From NCBI GenBank assembly GCA_017632095.1, contig JAGBSA010000005.1, positions 1-16,387 of the forward strand: a DNA stretch of 16,387 bases, written 5' to 3'. Source of the DNA: Bacteroidales bacterium (lineage in GTDB: Bacteria > Bacteroidota > Bacteroidia > Bacteroidales > P3). The position numbers were made by a program, and so were the translations under genes. Of the stretch, positions 1 to 5,959 are shown one piece after another. The notes below the pieces were generated by a model. That model searched no databases. It saw only the letters and a program-made list of their open reading frames with translations, and had not been told where the DNA came from. Numbering within the stretch: position 1 is the first letter of the stretch; each line of letters starts with the position of its first letter.

Positions 1-173
1 ATAGAGTGGAGAATGCGTCGTTGAACGGGCTTTAGTCCATCGTTAATGTGGGGAACAGCTCTCTCAAGTATGACATAAGATGCATAATCCAAGAACCAAT
101 CCTGGAACATTCCCCTTATAGAGGTTGTTTTGTGGATAGTACTTTCGTTATTTGTTGTTTTATTTTCTTCCAT
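1..173 (-). CDS. parC: DNA topoisomerase IV subunit A, N-terminus (partial)
   Basis: The reverse strand from the ATG at 173 encodes 57 residues before the window edge. After a polar stretch of about 20 residues comes [20 protein letters not shown] and then [13 protein letters not shown]. This is the start of the breakage-reunion domain of type IIA topoisomerases. The [11 protein letters not shown] and KPVQRRIL spelling is that of ParC; GyrA normally has AMSVIVSRALP and KPVHRR. ParC is the DNA-cleaving subunit that decatenates daughter chromosomes together with ParE. The catalytic tyrosine would lie outside the window. An in-frame TAG sits five codons upstream of this ATG, which fixes it as the first possible ATG start. 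The gene begins 15 bases after the lemA stop, so it probably shares the upstream TPM-lemA transcript. Function is inferred from the N-terminus only. Confidence 0.88.
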   Translation of the reverse strand, partial: MEENKTTNNESTIHKTTSIRGMFQDWFLDYASYVILERAVPHINDGLKPVQRRILHS

Positions 174-188
174 ATTAGATTTGTTCTA

Positions 189-779
189 TTAGAACTCTAC
201 TTGTGGAGCAACTTCAGCTCCTTTTTGTGCTTCGAAATAAGGTTTGCGCTCAAAGCCTAAAAGAGATGCGAATATGTTTTTAGGGAATCGTCTTAAGCTT
301 GTGTTATAATCGTTCACTATATCTGCATATCGCTGTCTTTCTACCGCGATTCTGTTTTCTGTACCTTCCAATTGTGATTGCAACTGCAAGAAGTTCTGAT
401 TTGCTTTCAAGTCTGGATAACGTTCAATCACTACATTCAAACCTTTCAAAGCAGAACTCAAAGCGTCTTGTGTTTGTTGGAATTGTTCCATTTGTTCACT
501 TGTAAGATTATTTGCATCGATTTGCACTTGTGTAGCGTTATTTCTAGCCTCTATAACTTTGATTAAAGTCTCTTCTTCGTGTTTTGCATAACCCTTAACA
601 GTACTTACAATATTTGGAATTAAGTCCATACGTCTTTGATATTGACTTTCAACCTTTGACCATTGCTTTAGACATGCTTCATCTTTGCTTGCAAGAGAAT
701 TATACGTAGTTATAAAAAACAAAGCCAAGATTGCAATTATTGCAACTGTGATAATGATTATAAGATTCTTCTTTTTCAT
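189..779 (-). CDS. LemA family protein
   Basis: A 196-residue protein of typical LemA length. Residues 5-25 form one hydrophobic N-terminal segment, expected to anchor the protein with the rest outside the cytoplasm. The remainder is helical and polar. Family signatures visible are YNSLASKDE (26-34), LKQWSKVESQYQRRMDLIPN (37-56) and ENRIAVERQRYADIVNDYN (141-159). LemA proteins are widespread membrane-anchored four-helix proteins of uncertain biochemical role, often encoded beside TPM/YgcG proteins. That is the case here: the TPM gene ends 43 bases upstream on the same strand and parC starts 15 bases downstream. No catalytic residues can be named. The start ATG at 779 precedes a lysine-rich KKK stretch, a normal membrane-insertion start. 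The family call is secure and the function is not. Confidence 0.93.
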   Translation of the reverse strand: MKKKNLIIIITVAIIAILALFFITTYNSLASKDEACLKQWSKVESQYQRRMDLIPNIVSTVKGYAKHEEETLIKVIEARNNATQVQIDANNLTSEQMEQFQQTQDALSSALKGLNVVIERYPDLKANQNFLQLQSQLEGTENRIAVERQRYADIVNDYNTSLRRFPKNIFASLLGFERKPYFEAQKGAEVAPQVEF

Positions 780-822
780 AGTCTGAATTATTATATAAAG
801 TAAAGGTATCTAAATTTCATAA

Positions 823-2064
823 TCAAAAACGAACGCCTCCGCCGCCTCCACCTGAGAGACCGCCTCCCCAACCGCCGGAAAATCCACCTCCACCTCGGTT
901 TCCACCTATTCCACCCACGATAACAACAGGCGGTTCTTTAGGAATGATTTTCATTTTCTCCTCTCGGTGTTTACAATTCTTGCATTCAAAAACTGTTTTT
1001 ACCAAACCCTCACGATTAACCGAAGGTTCACGCACCACAGAGTCATATTTCTTTTTGTATGTCTTTGCTCCACATGACGGACATTTGCTATAGGAAGAAA
1101 ATATCTTCTCATAAGGATAAATAATCGTGTTATTGCACTTATCACACAGCCAAACATCATAATCCTTGCTTCCAAGCGATTCTTCCAATTGCTTAACCGT
1201 ATCGAGGAATTTATCTTCTTGAGCCTCAGAAAGACATTTCATTTTCCCACCGCAATGACATGCTATATTTTGTCGTCGAATTCTTCTAATCTTTATTCGA
1301 TACAACCAAATCAATAAACAAATCAAAGCAGGCAGAAAAAGAATCCCAACACACTCCCAAACAATCGCACTCTTCTTAACAACATTGATTTTCTCCAATT
1401 TATTGTTCCGTTCAATCTTTGCAGCTTTGCGACTTATGAAAATAAGAGCCGCAACAAAGAAAACCACGCATAAATTCAGATAAACCAATAAAAAAGGGAA
1501 CAAATCGATGTGTTCTTGTTCAGAAACTCCGTTTCCCTTGTATTCTTCGTACAATACGCCGCACACAACTTCAACACCTTTCAACAAACCTTGCCCCCAA
1601 TCTCCTTTCTTAAAATAAGGAAGCATCTCTTCGCTGCATATCTGTGTTGCAAGAGCATCTGGCAAAGCTCCTTCCAGACCATAGCCTGTTCTTATGAAGA
1701 CTTCGCCCGAGTTTATGCACAAAAGAATAATCAAACCATTATCTTCACCTTTCTTTCCAACGCCCCAAAGATCGAAAAGTTCCATTGAAAGTTCCCTTGC
1801 CGAAGTATTGCTTTCTCCATTCAAAGCAATAACAGCCACTTCCATGCTTGTATTGTTGCGAAGTGTAGTCAGCAGCTTGTTTATCTCAGATTCAATTTCC
1901 GAACTCAACAAATTATCTTGGTCAGACACGAAACAATCTCCGCAAATCGTCTTAGGATTGACCACATCTTTTGCATTAAGACTTTGAGCCTTTATGTCAG
2001 ACGCAAAAAGAAAAAAGACAGCCGACAGAATCGAGATACAGAGATATCGGATATTTATTCCCAT
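823..2064 (-). CDS. TPM-domain (YgcG-like) secreted membrane protein with zinc-ribbon-like cysteines and Gly-rich tail
   Basis: The open frame reaches back to 2217, but the ATG at 2064 is preferred. It gives a signal peptide ending near IKAQS (about residues 1-26), follows AGGA closely, and lies about 30 bases after a consensus -7 element. The protein is then 413 aa. Order of parts: signal peptide; TPM domain (about 32-174, with EVAVIALNG, LWGVGKKGEDNGLIILLC and IRTGYGLEG); two membrane helices (about 189-211 and 234-255); a cysteine-rich part with pairs at 269/271, 307/310, 328/331 and 361/364; and a glycine-rich tail (384-410). TPM domains are extracytoplasmic, with phosphatase activity reported for plant members; the bacterial role is unclear. 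The cysteine pairs suggest one or two zinc ribbons, likely cytoplasmic if both helices span the membrane. First gene of the TPM-lemA-parC cluster; the stop is TGA. Confidence 0.85.
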   Translation of the reverse strand: MGINIRYLCISILSAVFFLFASDIKAQSLNAKDVVNPKTICGDCFVSDQDNLLSSEIESEINKLLTTLRNNTSMEVAVIALNGESNTSARELSMELFDLWGVGKKGEDNGLIILLCINSGEVFIRTGYGLEGALPDALATQICSEEMLPYFKKGDWGQGLLKGVEVVCGVLYEEYKGNGVSEQEHIDLFPFLLVYLNLCVVFFVAALIFISRKAAKIERNNKLEKINVVKKSAIVWECVGILFLPALICLLIWLYRIKIRRIRRQNIACHCGGKMKCLSEAQEDKFLDTVKQLEESLGSKDYDVWLCDKCNNTIIYPYEKIFSSYSKCPSCGAKTYKKKYDSVVREPSVNREGLVKTVFECKNCKHREEKMKIIPKEPPVVIVGGIGGNRGGGGFSGGWGGGLSGGGGGGVRF

Positions 2065-2096
2065 TCCTAAAAAATTGAATCTAAAACTAAAGAAGG

Positions 2097-2104
2097 CAAA
2101 GTTA
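2097..2104 (-). promoter_or_regulatory. Predicted -7 promoter element for the TPM-lemA-parC operon
   Basis: Read on the minus strand this is TAACTTTG, an exact match to the Bacteroidota -7 consensus TAnnTTTG. It lies 32 bases before the preferred ATG at 2064. No clean TTTG appears at the expected -33 spacing. The placement would put the transcription start after the longer upstream ATGs, which supports the 2064 start. Confidence 0.5.
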
Positions 2105-2176
2105 GAATTTTTTTCTGAAATACTTATTGGAATCAAGAAAAAAACCGCTTTTGTCATTTCTTTAACAAAAATTTTA

Positions 2177-2184
2177 TAGTTTTG
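2177..2184 (+). promoter_or_regulatory. Predicted -7 promoter element for trxB and the porin gene
   Basis: TAGTTTTG matches TAnnTTTG exactly and lies 33 bases before the trxB ATG. A TTTG occurs upstream at 2150-2153, but the 23-base gap is longer than the usual 19-20. With the opposing element at 2097-2104 this makes a short divergent control region. Confidence 0.45.
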
Positions 2185-2217
2185 CAAAAGTAAAACGAAA
2201 ACAAAATACACATACAT

Positions 2218-3162
2218 ATGAACGCAGAAAGAGTAAAATGCCTTATCATAGGCTCAGGTCCGGCTGGCTATACAGCAGCCATTTATGCCGCAAGAGCGGA
2301 CTTAAATCCCGTTGTGTTAGAAGGAATGCAATCAGGAGGACAATTAACCATTACAACAGAAATAGAAAACTTCCCTGGATACCCTCAAGGAGTTGCAGGT
2401 ACTGAAATGATGTCTCAAATCAGAGAACAAGCTGAACGATTTGGAACACAGGTTCGAGCAGACAGCGTGATAAAAGCTGATTTAAGCAAACGCCCATTTT
2501 GTATCGAGACAGAATCAGGAGCAAAGATTGAAGCGGAAAGCGTAATTATCGCAACAGGAGCAAGTGCAAGATGGTTAGGATTGGAAAGCGAGCGTGAGTT
2601 TATGGGACAAGGCGTTTCTGCATGTGCAACTTGTGATGGTTTCTTCTACAAAAACGAAGTCGTTGCGGTGATTGGTGGCGGCGATACAGCATGTGAAGAA
2701 GCCGATTACCTATCTAAGATTTGCAAAAAGGTATATTTGGTTGTCAGACGTAACGAATTGAGAGCTTCAAAGGCGATGCAAGAAAGAGTATTGAGCAATG
2801 AGAAGATTGAAGTTTTGTGGAACAGCAAGCCAAACGAAATCTTAGGAGACATAAACGGAGTAAACGCTCTACGATTGGAAGACTCAATAAGCGGATTAAC
2901 AAGAGACGTTGAATTGACAGGGGTATTCCTTGCAATAGGACACAATCCTAACACCGACCTATTCAAAGGACAAATCGATTTAGACTCACATGGATACATC
3001 GAAACCCAAGGAAAGACTTCCAAAACCAACATTCCGGGAGTTTTTGCAGCGGGAGACGTAATGGATCCTTTGTATAGACAAGCCATTGTCGCAGCAGGAA
3101 GTGGTTGTAGAGCTGCAATGGATTGCGAAAGATTCCTATCAGAAAATCCAATAGCAGAATAA
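2218..3162 (+). CDS. trxB: Thioredoxin-disulfide reductase
   Basis: A 314-aa low-molecular-weight flavoprotein that reduces thioredoxin with NADPH in the cytoplasm. Visible motifs are the FAD dinucleotide fold GSGPAG (12-17), the redox-active CATC (Cys136 and Cys139), the second nucleotide-binding fold GGGDTA (153-158) with the NADPH-side VVRRNELRAS (175-184), and the C-terminal FAD motif GDVMD followed by YRQAIVAAGSG (279-296). Length and motif order match bacterial TrxB throughout. The ATG at 2218 is right for the N-terminal beta strand and sits 33 bases after a -7 element. The putative porin starts five bases after the TAA, so the two are likely co-transcribed. Nothing is missing. Confidence 0.97.
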   Translation: MNAERVKCLIIGSGPAGYTAAIYAARADLNPVVLEGMQSGGQLTITTEIENFPGYPQGVAGTEMMSQIREQAERFGTQVRADSVIKADLSKRPFCIETESGAKIEAESVIIATGASARWLGLESEREFMGQGVSACATCDGFFYKNEVVAVIGGGDTACEEADYLSKICKKVYLVVRRNELRASKAMQERVLSNEKIEVLWNSKPNEILGDINGVNALRLEDSISGLTRDVELTGVFLAIGHNPNTDLFKGQIDLDSHGYIETQGKTSKTNIPGVFAAGDVMDPLYRQAIVAAGSGCRAAMDCERFLSENPIAE

Positions 3163-3167
3163 CAAAA

Positions 3168-5024
3168 TTGAAACATAGAAACACCTTTTTGTTTCTTGCA
3201 TTCGCCACCTTGTTTCTTTATTTTGGAAAAGCGAATGCACAAACCTCAAAAACGGACTCAATAGTAGATAAATCGAAAGTTTATCTATTGAGTCCGTCTC
3301 ATGGTTTTGTGCTTATCGATACAGCATTTGAAAATACCTTGACAAATGTTCATCGTGTCGATAAGGCAAATCAAATTTCCGGAGGCTACTATCAGCAACT
3401 CTCAACCCCCGGAAGCCCGGGACAAGATTTGATATTCTCCTTCGAGAATCAAAACTCCCGAACCTATCTTCCAAATCTGTTTACCCCATACACCTATACG
3501 GCAGAAAATATCAAGTATTACCAAGTCACCAAGCCTCACAGCAATCTTAGGTATTCAAATGATATAAACTCCTCTCAGTACTTTACAATCTTCCATACTC
3601 AAAACATTGTTCGCAAATGGAACATCGGACTGACTTATGACGTGAATTACGCCGACGGAACCTTTGCTAAATCCAATGTAATGAACCAATACTTTAACAT
3701 TACGAGCAATTACGAAAGTGAAAACGGACGTTATAAAGCAGCAGCTTCCTTTATAAGAAATAGAGCCTACGTTTTAGAAAACGGAGGATTGGAATCCGAC
3801 TCCATATTCCTCAATCAGCTGTTTTCAAAGCCCGAAACATATCCGACAAACCTTTATAACGCTTATTCAAAATACAAAACCGCCGATTTCTCTCTTTATC
3901 AAAGCTTCGACTTTAACAAAACACAAGAAGAGCGAACAAAGATTCTGAACAAAGGACTCCTATCATACAAAATTGATTTCAAACAATCAGCACGTCTTTA
4001 CAAAGATGATTTTCTTACAACTCCGGATTCTTTTGCTACACGTTTGATAGAAAATACTCTTTCTTGGAAAAATGATGTCTTAGGCAATAATCTATTGCCT
4101 TTACATATAGGATTGAAACATGAAATGCTGAAATTCTCCGACAGCATCTTTACAGCAAATTATTCAATCCTCACACCGCATTTCAGCATAGGCTTTCAAT
4201 CGAAGCAAGTACACGTTTCCTTATACGCAAACGAAAGTTTTAGAAACAGAATCGATGAAAACGGAGAAAATATCGAATTAGAACCAAATTCATTTTTCGA
4301 AACAGAATACGAATTAGGAGCATCAGCCGATTTATTCTTCGGAAAGAACCGTTTTATCTTTAATGCCTCAAACCAAAAGCAAAACAACATCTATTTTTTC
4401 AGCCATTTTGCAAACTCAAACATCGCTTTGGATAAATTATCTGAACAGACAAAACAATCATCATTGAATATAACTTACCGATACGACGATATAATTCAAC
4501 TAAACTTAAATTATTTCCAACAAAACAACCGTCCGAAAATAGATAGTCGCGATTTGAAAATATCATACAGCGATATAATAAACATATATCAAGCAAAGCT
4601 TATCTTGAAAAAAGAATGGAAACATTTCGGACTTGAAAGCAATTATGTATTACAGCAAAACGACAACCAAGAATACCTGCATCTGCCTGCCTTTCTTGCA
4701 AAACAAAGCATCTATGTCAAGTTTGACTTATTCAAAGGCAAGTTAGAAACCATCGTAGGCTTGGATTTGAAATACAACACCTCATATTATGCCGATGTTT
4801 ACCTGCCACAGTTAGGCGTTTTCGCCTATCAGAATGAAAAAATGTACGGAAACTATCCCTATTGCGACCTTTTCGTAAACGCACGCATCGACAAATGTAA
4901 CGTATTCTTAGCTTTGACACACCCATACGCAGGATTGTTCGGCTATAACTACATTCCCACACCGCTTTACCCTAATGAAAGACTCTCATTCCGCTGGGGA
5001 CTAAGCTGGAACTTCGTAAACTGA
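3168..5024 (+). CDS. Putative outer-membrane porin (Porin_10-like family)
   Basis: About 618 aa. No ATG fits the N-terminus. A TTG at 3168, five bases after the trxB stop, gives a good signal peptide ending LYFGKANAQ near residue 25. A TTG at 3123 is also open but would overlap trxB by 40 bases and add a basic tail, so it is less likely. The mature protein is rich in alternating aromatic and polar strands (for example YFTIFHTQNIVRKWNIGLTY) and ends in a strand with WGLSWNF, as expected of a beta-barrel. The segments SPGQDLIFSFEN, YQVTKPHSNLRYSND and FHTQNI resemble the Bacteroidota family annotated as putative porin (Porin_10), whose length is similar. The substrate is unknown. A strong stem-loop lies inside the first 45 codons. 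The family call rests on recalled similarity, not a search. Confidence 0.75.
   Translation: MKHRNTFLFLAFATLFLYFGKANAQTSKTDSIVDKSKVYLLSPSHGFVLIDTAFENTLTNVHRVDKANQISGGYYQQLSTPGSPGQDLIFSFENQNSRTYLPNLFTPYTYTAENIKYYQVTKPHSNLRYSNDINSSQYFTIFHTQNIVRKWNIGLTYDVNYADGTFAKSNVMNQYFNITSNYESENGRYKAAASFIRNRAYVLENGGLESDSIFLNQLFSKPETYPTNLYNAYSKYKTADFSLYQSFDFNKTQEERTKILNKGLLSYKIDFKQSARLYKDDFLTTPDSFATRLIENTLSWKNDVLGNNLLPLHIGLKHEMLKFSDSIFTANYSILTPHFSIGFQSKQVHVSLYANESFRNRIDENGENIELEPNSFFETEYELGASADLFFGKNRFIFNASNQKQNNIYFFSHFANSNIALDKLSEQTKQSSLNITYRYDDIIQLNLNYFQQNNRPKIDSRDLKISYSDIINIYQAKLILKKEWKHFGLESNYVLQQNDNQEYLHLPAFLAKQSIYVKFDLFKGKLETIVGLDLKYNTSYYADVYLPQLGVFAYQNEKMYGNYPYCDLFVNARIDKCNVFLALTHPYAGLFGYNYIPTPLYPNERLSFRWGLSWNFVN
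3252..3297 (+). repeat. Long stem-loop inside the porin coding start
   Basis: The left arm 3252-3264 (ACGGACTCAATAG) pairs perfectly with 3285-3297, and the inner arm 3268-3272 (ATAAA) with 3280-3284. That gives 18 base pairs with one three-base bulge (TAG, 3265-3267) and a seven-base loop. It covers about codons 29-43 of the porin, just after the signal peptide. No T-run follows, so it is not an ordinary terminator. Confidence 0.8.
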
Positions 5025-5057
5025 TTCGCAAGTCTGCACGTAGGCTTCTTTTTCTTA

Positions 5058-5138
5058 CTTTGGCAGTTGGCTTTTAGCCTTTGGCTTTCGGCTGCCGCAG
5101 TTTTGTGTTTGTCAACATCCAATAGCCAACTGCCAAAG
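5058..5138. repeat. 15-bp perfect inverted repeat
   Basis: CTTTGGCAGTTGGCT (5058-5072) is exactly complementary to AGCCAACTGCCAAAG (5124-5138), with 51 bases between. The loop contains further GGCT/AGCC words able to form small hairpins (5073-5100). It lies 34 bases after the porin stop. No T-run follows the right arm, so a classical terminator is not indicated. Confidence 0.8.
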
Positions 5139-5184
5139 CTCGATTTTGAATCACCAAACGTACTATCAAAAATTTTCCACGACT

Positions 5185-5316
5185 TGATAATCCGATTATC
5201 ACGCTGTGATAGTACCATTATCACAAAGAGATAATACCATTATCACGGCGTGATAGTACCATTATCAGTAAGTGATAATACTGTTATCAGTAAGCGGTAA
5301 TACCATTATCGGTAAG
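5185..5316. repeat. Six contiguous 22-bp palindromic tandem repeats
   Basis: Units start at 5185, 5207, 5229, 5251, 5273 and 5295, each exactly 22 bp. Each unit is a 7-base arm (TGATAAT type), a 3-base loop (mostly ACC), the complementary arm (ATTATCA type) and a 5-base spacer (GTAAG in the last three). Unit 1 is a perfect palindrome. In unit 6 the outer T:A pair is replaced by C:G (5295/5311), a paired change. Units 2 and 4 (G:T), 5 (T:G) and 6 (inner G:T) carry one wobble each; only unit 3 has a true mismatch (A5229/A5245). Arms can also pair with those of the next unit. An inverted GTACTATCA half-site precedes the array at 5160-5168. No spacers of CRISPR type are present. Confidence 0.9.
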
Positions 5317-5368
5317 TGGAACATTTTGTAAAAGAAGTCTGAGAATGGTTTAAGGAGGAATGGTTAAA

Positions 5369-5420
5369 GTTTAAGGAAGTTTGACGTTTGCCTTTTGACC
5401 ATAAACTTTCATCCTTAAAC
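5369..5420. repeat. Imperfect stem-loop of GTTTAAGG/CCTTAAAC words
   Basis: GTTTAAGGA (5369-5377) pairs with TCCTTAAAC (5412-5420) and AGTTT (5378-5382) with AAACT (5403-5407), leaving a four-base bulge and a 20-base loop. Extra copies of GGTTTAAGG (5347-5355) and CCTTAAACC (5420-5428) allow alternative pairing. No T-run follows. Confidence 0.65.
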
Positions 5421-5579
5421 CTTAAACCTCACTCAAACAGCCTTTGCGTTTTTGCGAACTTTGTGAGAGAATTATTTAATTAGCAAAAGAAAAAAGCAAA
5501 TTTAGACAACTGTATATTAAAGCAAATCAGAATATTATAAAATGTTATGCGAAAAGAACCAAATAAGAACCAAAATATT

Positions 5580-5611
5580 TTTGTTTAATCGAAAATTTTC
5601 GTATATTTTTG
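5580..5611 (+). promoter_or_regulatory. Predicted Bacteroidota promoter upstream of the structured RNA
   Basis: TTTG (5580-5583), 20 bases, then TATTTTTG (5604-5611) fits the -33/-7 consensus TTTG-N19-20-TAnnTTTG almost perfectly. Transcription would start near 5618, in a leader that has an SD-like AGGAGG (5639-5644) but no start codon close behind it. A weaker -7-like TAATTTTA at 5680-5687 could instead start a transcript right at the rod structure. Confidence 0.55.
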
Positions 5612-5693
5612 TAGCCGAATTTAGAAACGAACTTAAAAAGGAGGAAACGGCAAATAAAAAGATTATAGTTTAGACTTAGTAATTTTATTACGA

Positions 5694-5870
5694 CATAAAA
5701 AAGCGTTTTTGCTTATAATTTGGCTATTTGAAACCTGAACAATTTCAAAAAATTCACCAAAAAATAAGTAGAAAACGCTCACGTATCACATCGTGGGCTT
5801 TTCTTATTTGGTGAATTAGGTAGTTCAGGACCTCAAATAGCAATAAGAATAAAGTCCCACGCTTTTTTTA
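5694..5870 (+). ncRNA. Rod-shaped structured RNA, 6S-like candidate
   Basis: The whole segment folds on itself. A closing stem AAAAAAGCG (5697-5705) pairs with CGCTTTTTT (5860-5868). Then come CTTAT (5712-5716) with ATAAG (5843-5847), GCTATTTGA (5723-5731) with TCAAATAGC (5833-5841), and CCTGAAC (5734-5740) with GTTCAGG (5823-5829). An asymmetric bubble follows (10 bases left, 5 right), then AATTCACCAA (5751-5760) with TTGGTGAATT (5808-5817), an A-rich bulge, AAAA/TTTT, and a tip GCTCACG (5777-5783) with CGTGGGC (5792-5798). Length near 175 nt, a rod shape with a central bubble, and a terminal T-run resemble 6S RNA, which binds RNA polymerase. It could instead be a leader or attenuator for the gene at 5960. 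Structure is visible; identity is inferred. Confidence 0.5.
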
Positions 5871-5959
5871 TGCCTTGAAGTCAAAGAGAGAAATTAAGTA
5901 ATCGCCATTTGGGACTTTGGCAAATCAAAGAAAATAGTATTAAAATTAAATTAGAAAAA

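Larger units (their letters stand above)
5025..5579. other. Gene-free, repeat-rich intergenic stretch
   Basis: No credible gene was found here. A minus-strand open frame at 4967-5224 merely runs through repeat sequence. The stretch holds a 15-bp inverted repeat (5058-5138), six 22-bp repeats (5185-5316), a stem built from GTTTAAGG-type words (5369-5420), and three loosely repeated TTTGYG words at about 5443-5464. The 5' part repeats TTGGCTTT and AGCC words. No T-run terminator for the porin gene is evident. Confidence 0.6.

Noticed and set aside
2065..2217. Extended N-terminus of the TPM protein back to 2217
   Set aside because: The added 51 residues are phenylalanine-rich, overlap the predicted promoters and precede a normal signal peptide that starts at 2064.
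2706..3242. Minus-strand 178-codon open frame opposite trxB
   Set aside because: It is antisense to the clear trxB gene, with a biased composition and no domain.
5058..5138. Terminator for the porin gene
   Set aside because: The stem is perfect but the loop is 51 bases and no T-run follows the right arm.
4967..5224. Minus-strand 85-codon open frame
   Set aside because: It overlaps the porin 3' end and the repeats, has no recognisable domain and reads as translated repeat sequence.
5185..5316. CRISPR array
   Set aside because: The repeats are contiguous 22-bp units with only five-base, partly constant spacers, and no cas gene is near.
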